Part shown: piece by piece, positions 50,069 through 50,234 of the stretch
Numbering within the stretch: position 1 is the first letter of the stretch
How the letters are laid out: each line of letters opens with the position of its first letter
NCBI GenBank assembly: GCA_903871605.1
Contig: CAIQHF010000027.1
Coordinates: forward strand, 1-50,234
DNA from: an uncultured Sphingomonadaceae bacterium
GTDB lineage: Bacteria; Pseudomonadota; Alphaproteobacteria; Sphingomonadales; Sphingomonadaceae
Direction of reading: 5' to 3'
DNA length: 50,234 nt
Translations under genes and position numbers: made by a program
The notes under the pieces: model-generated
Database searches by the model: none
What the model saw: the letters and a program-made list of their open reading frames with translations, nothing else
What the model was told of the DNA's origin: nothing

Positions 50069-50234
50069 CGCGGGCGAGCCCGTCGCCGCCGCTGCCCGCG
50101 ATCGACCGGGGCGGCGCAGCCTTGCGGAAGGCGGCGCTTCGCCCCGCCGCGCGAGCCGGCCGATTGGCGTGTAGGCGTGTGCCGGTCGCACGGGACATGA
50201 CACACAAACGCCCGCGACGGCCCATGGTCGGGCC

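Noticed and set aside
1-50234. tRNA, rRNA, CRISPR arrays, intact insertion sequences
   Set aside because: No cloverleaf-like, repeat-spacer or transposase sequence was found by reading; only the recombinase relic at the left edge suggests mobility.
50069-50234. A further gene at the right edge
   Set aside because: Short open frames only, with no start, ribosome site or recognisable sequence.

Overview
The window is a GC-rich, densely coded stretch of an alphaproteobacterial chromosome or large replicon, most likely a sphingomonad (Sphingomonadales). This rests on the sphingomonad-style TonB-dependent receptor, the many SDR, MFS and P450 genes with ATGA or GTGA overlaps, the TPR-type class III cyclase, and SURF1 with a threonine synthase-type enzyme at one end. 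I saw no tRNA, rRNA, CRISPR array or intact insertion sequence.

Left edge (1-1268): a decayed large serine recombinase, with an internal stop and frame changes, beside a truncated acyltransferase. Next (1269-8026) come a P450 with its own ferredoxin, a secreted trypsin-like protease, a small repeat-containing exported protein, a cyclase/TolB-like/TPR protein, a glycine-zipper protein and an MDR reductase.

From 8082 to 43380 the window is almost entirely catabolic or accessory-metabolic. It holds: a TauD-type dioxygenase with an MFS importer (minus); hydrolase-SDR-GPH transporter-Gfo/Idh (plus); SDR-hydrolase (minus); TonB receptor-P450 (plus); an eight-gene minus operon (27049-20098) of PEP mutase/isocitrate lyase-type lyase, isochorismatase-type hydrolase, small protein, atypical alpha/beta hydrolase, SDR, unknown protein, methyltransferase and FAD oxidase; a diverging plus unit of G3E GTPase-amidohydrolase, then HyuA-HyuB-isochorismatase-type hydrolase; a second copy of the unknown protein (minus); an IclR regulator; a DUF1330 protein with a flavin monooxygenase (minus); ALDH-SDR (plus); and a second methyltransferase-small protein-FAD oxidase unit (plus).

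The most striking feature is that the methyltransferase, the ~117-aa small protein, the FAD oxidase and the unknown ~227-aa protein each occur twice within about 23 kb, in different orders and on opposite strands. They sit around a set of cyclic-amide (hydantoin- or dihydropyrimidine-like) hydrolases. Two alpha/beta hydrolases carry His where the nucleophilic Ser should be. I infer one locus for uptake, oxidation, possible methyl transfer, ring opening and central-metabolism entry of a nitrogen-containing cyclic compound. The substrate cannot be read from the sequence.

Right edge (43506-50068): SURF1, three Tad pilus pseudopilin-type genes (minus), a secreted protein of unknown function (minus) and a threonine synthase-type PLP enzyme. 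This looks like the return to ordinary chromosome.
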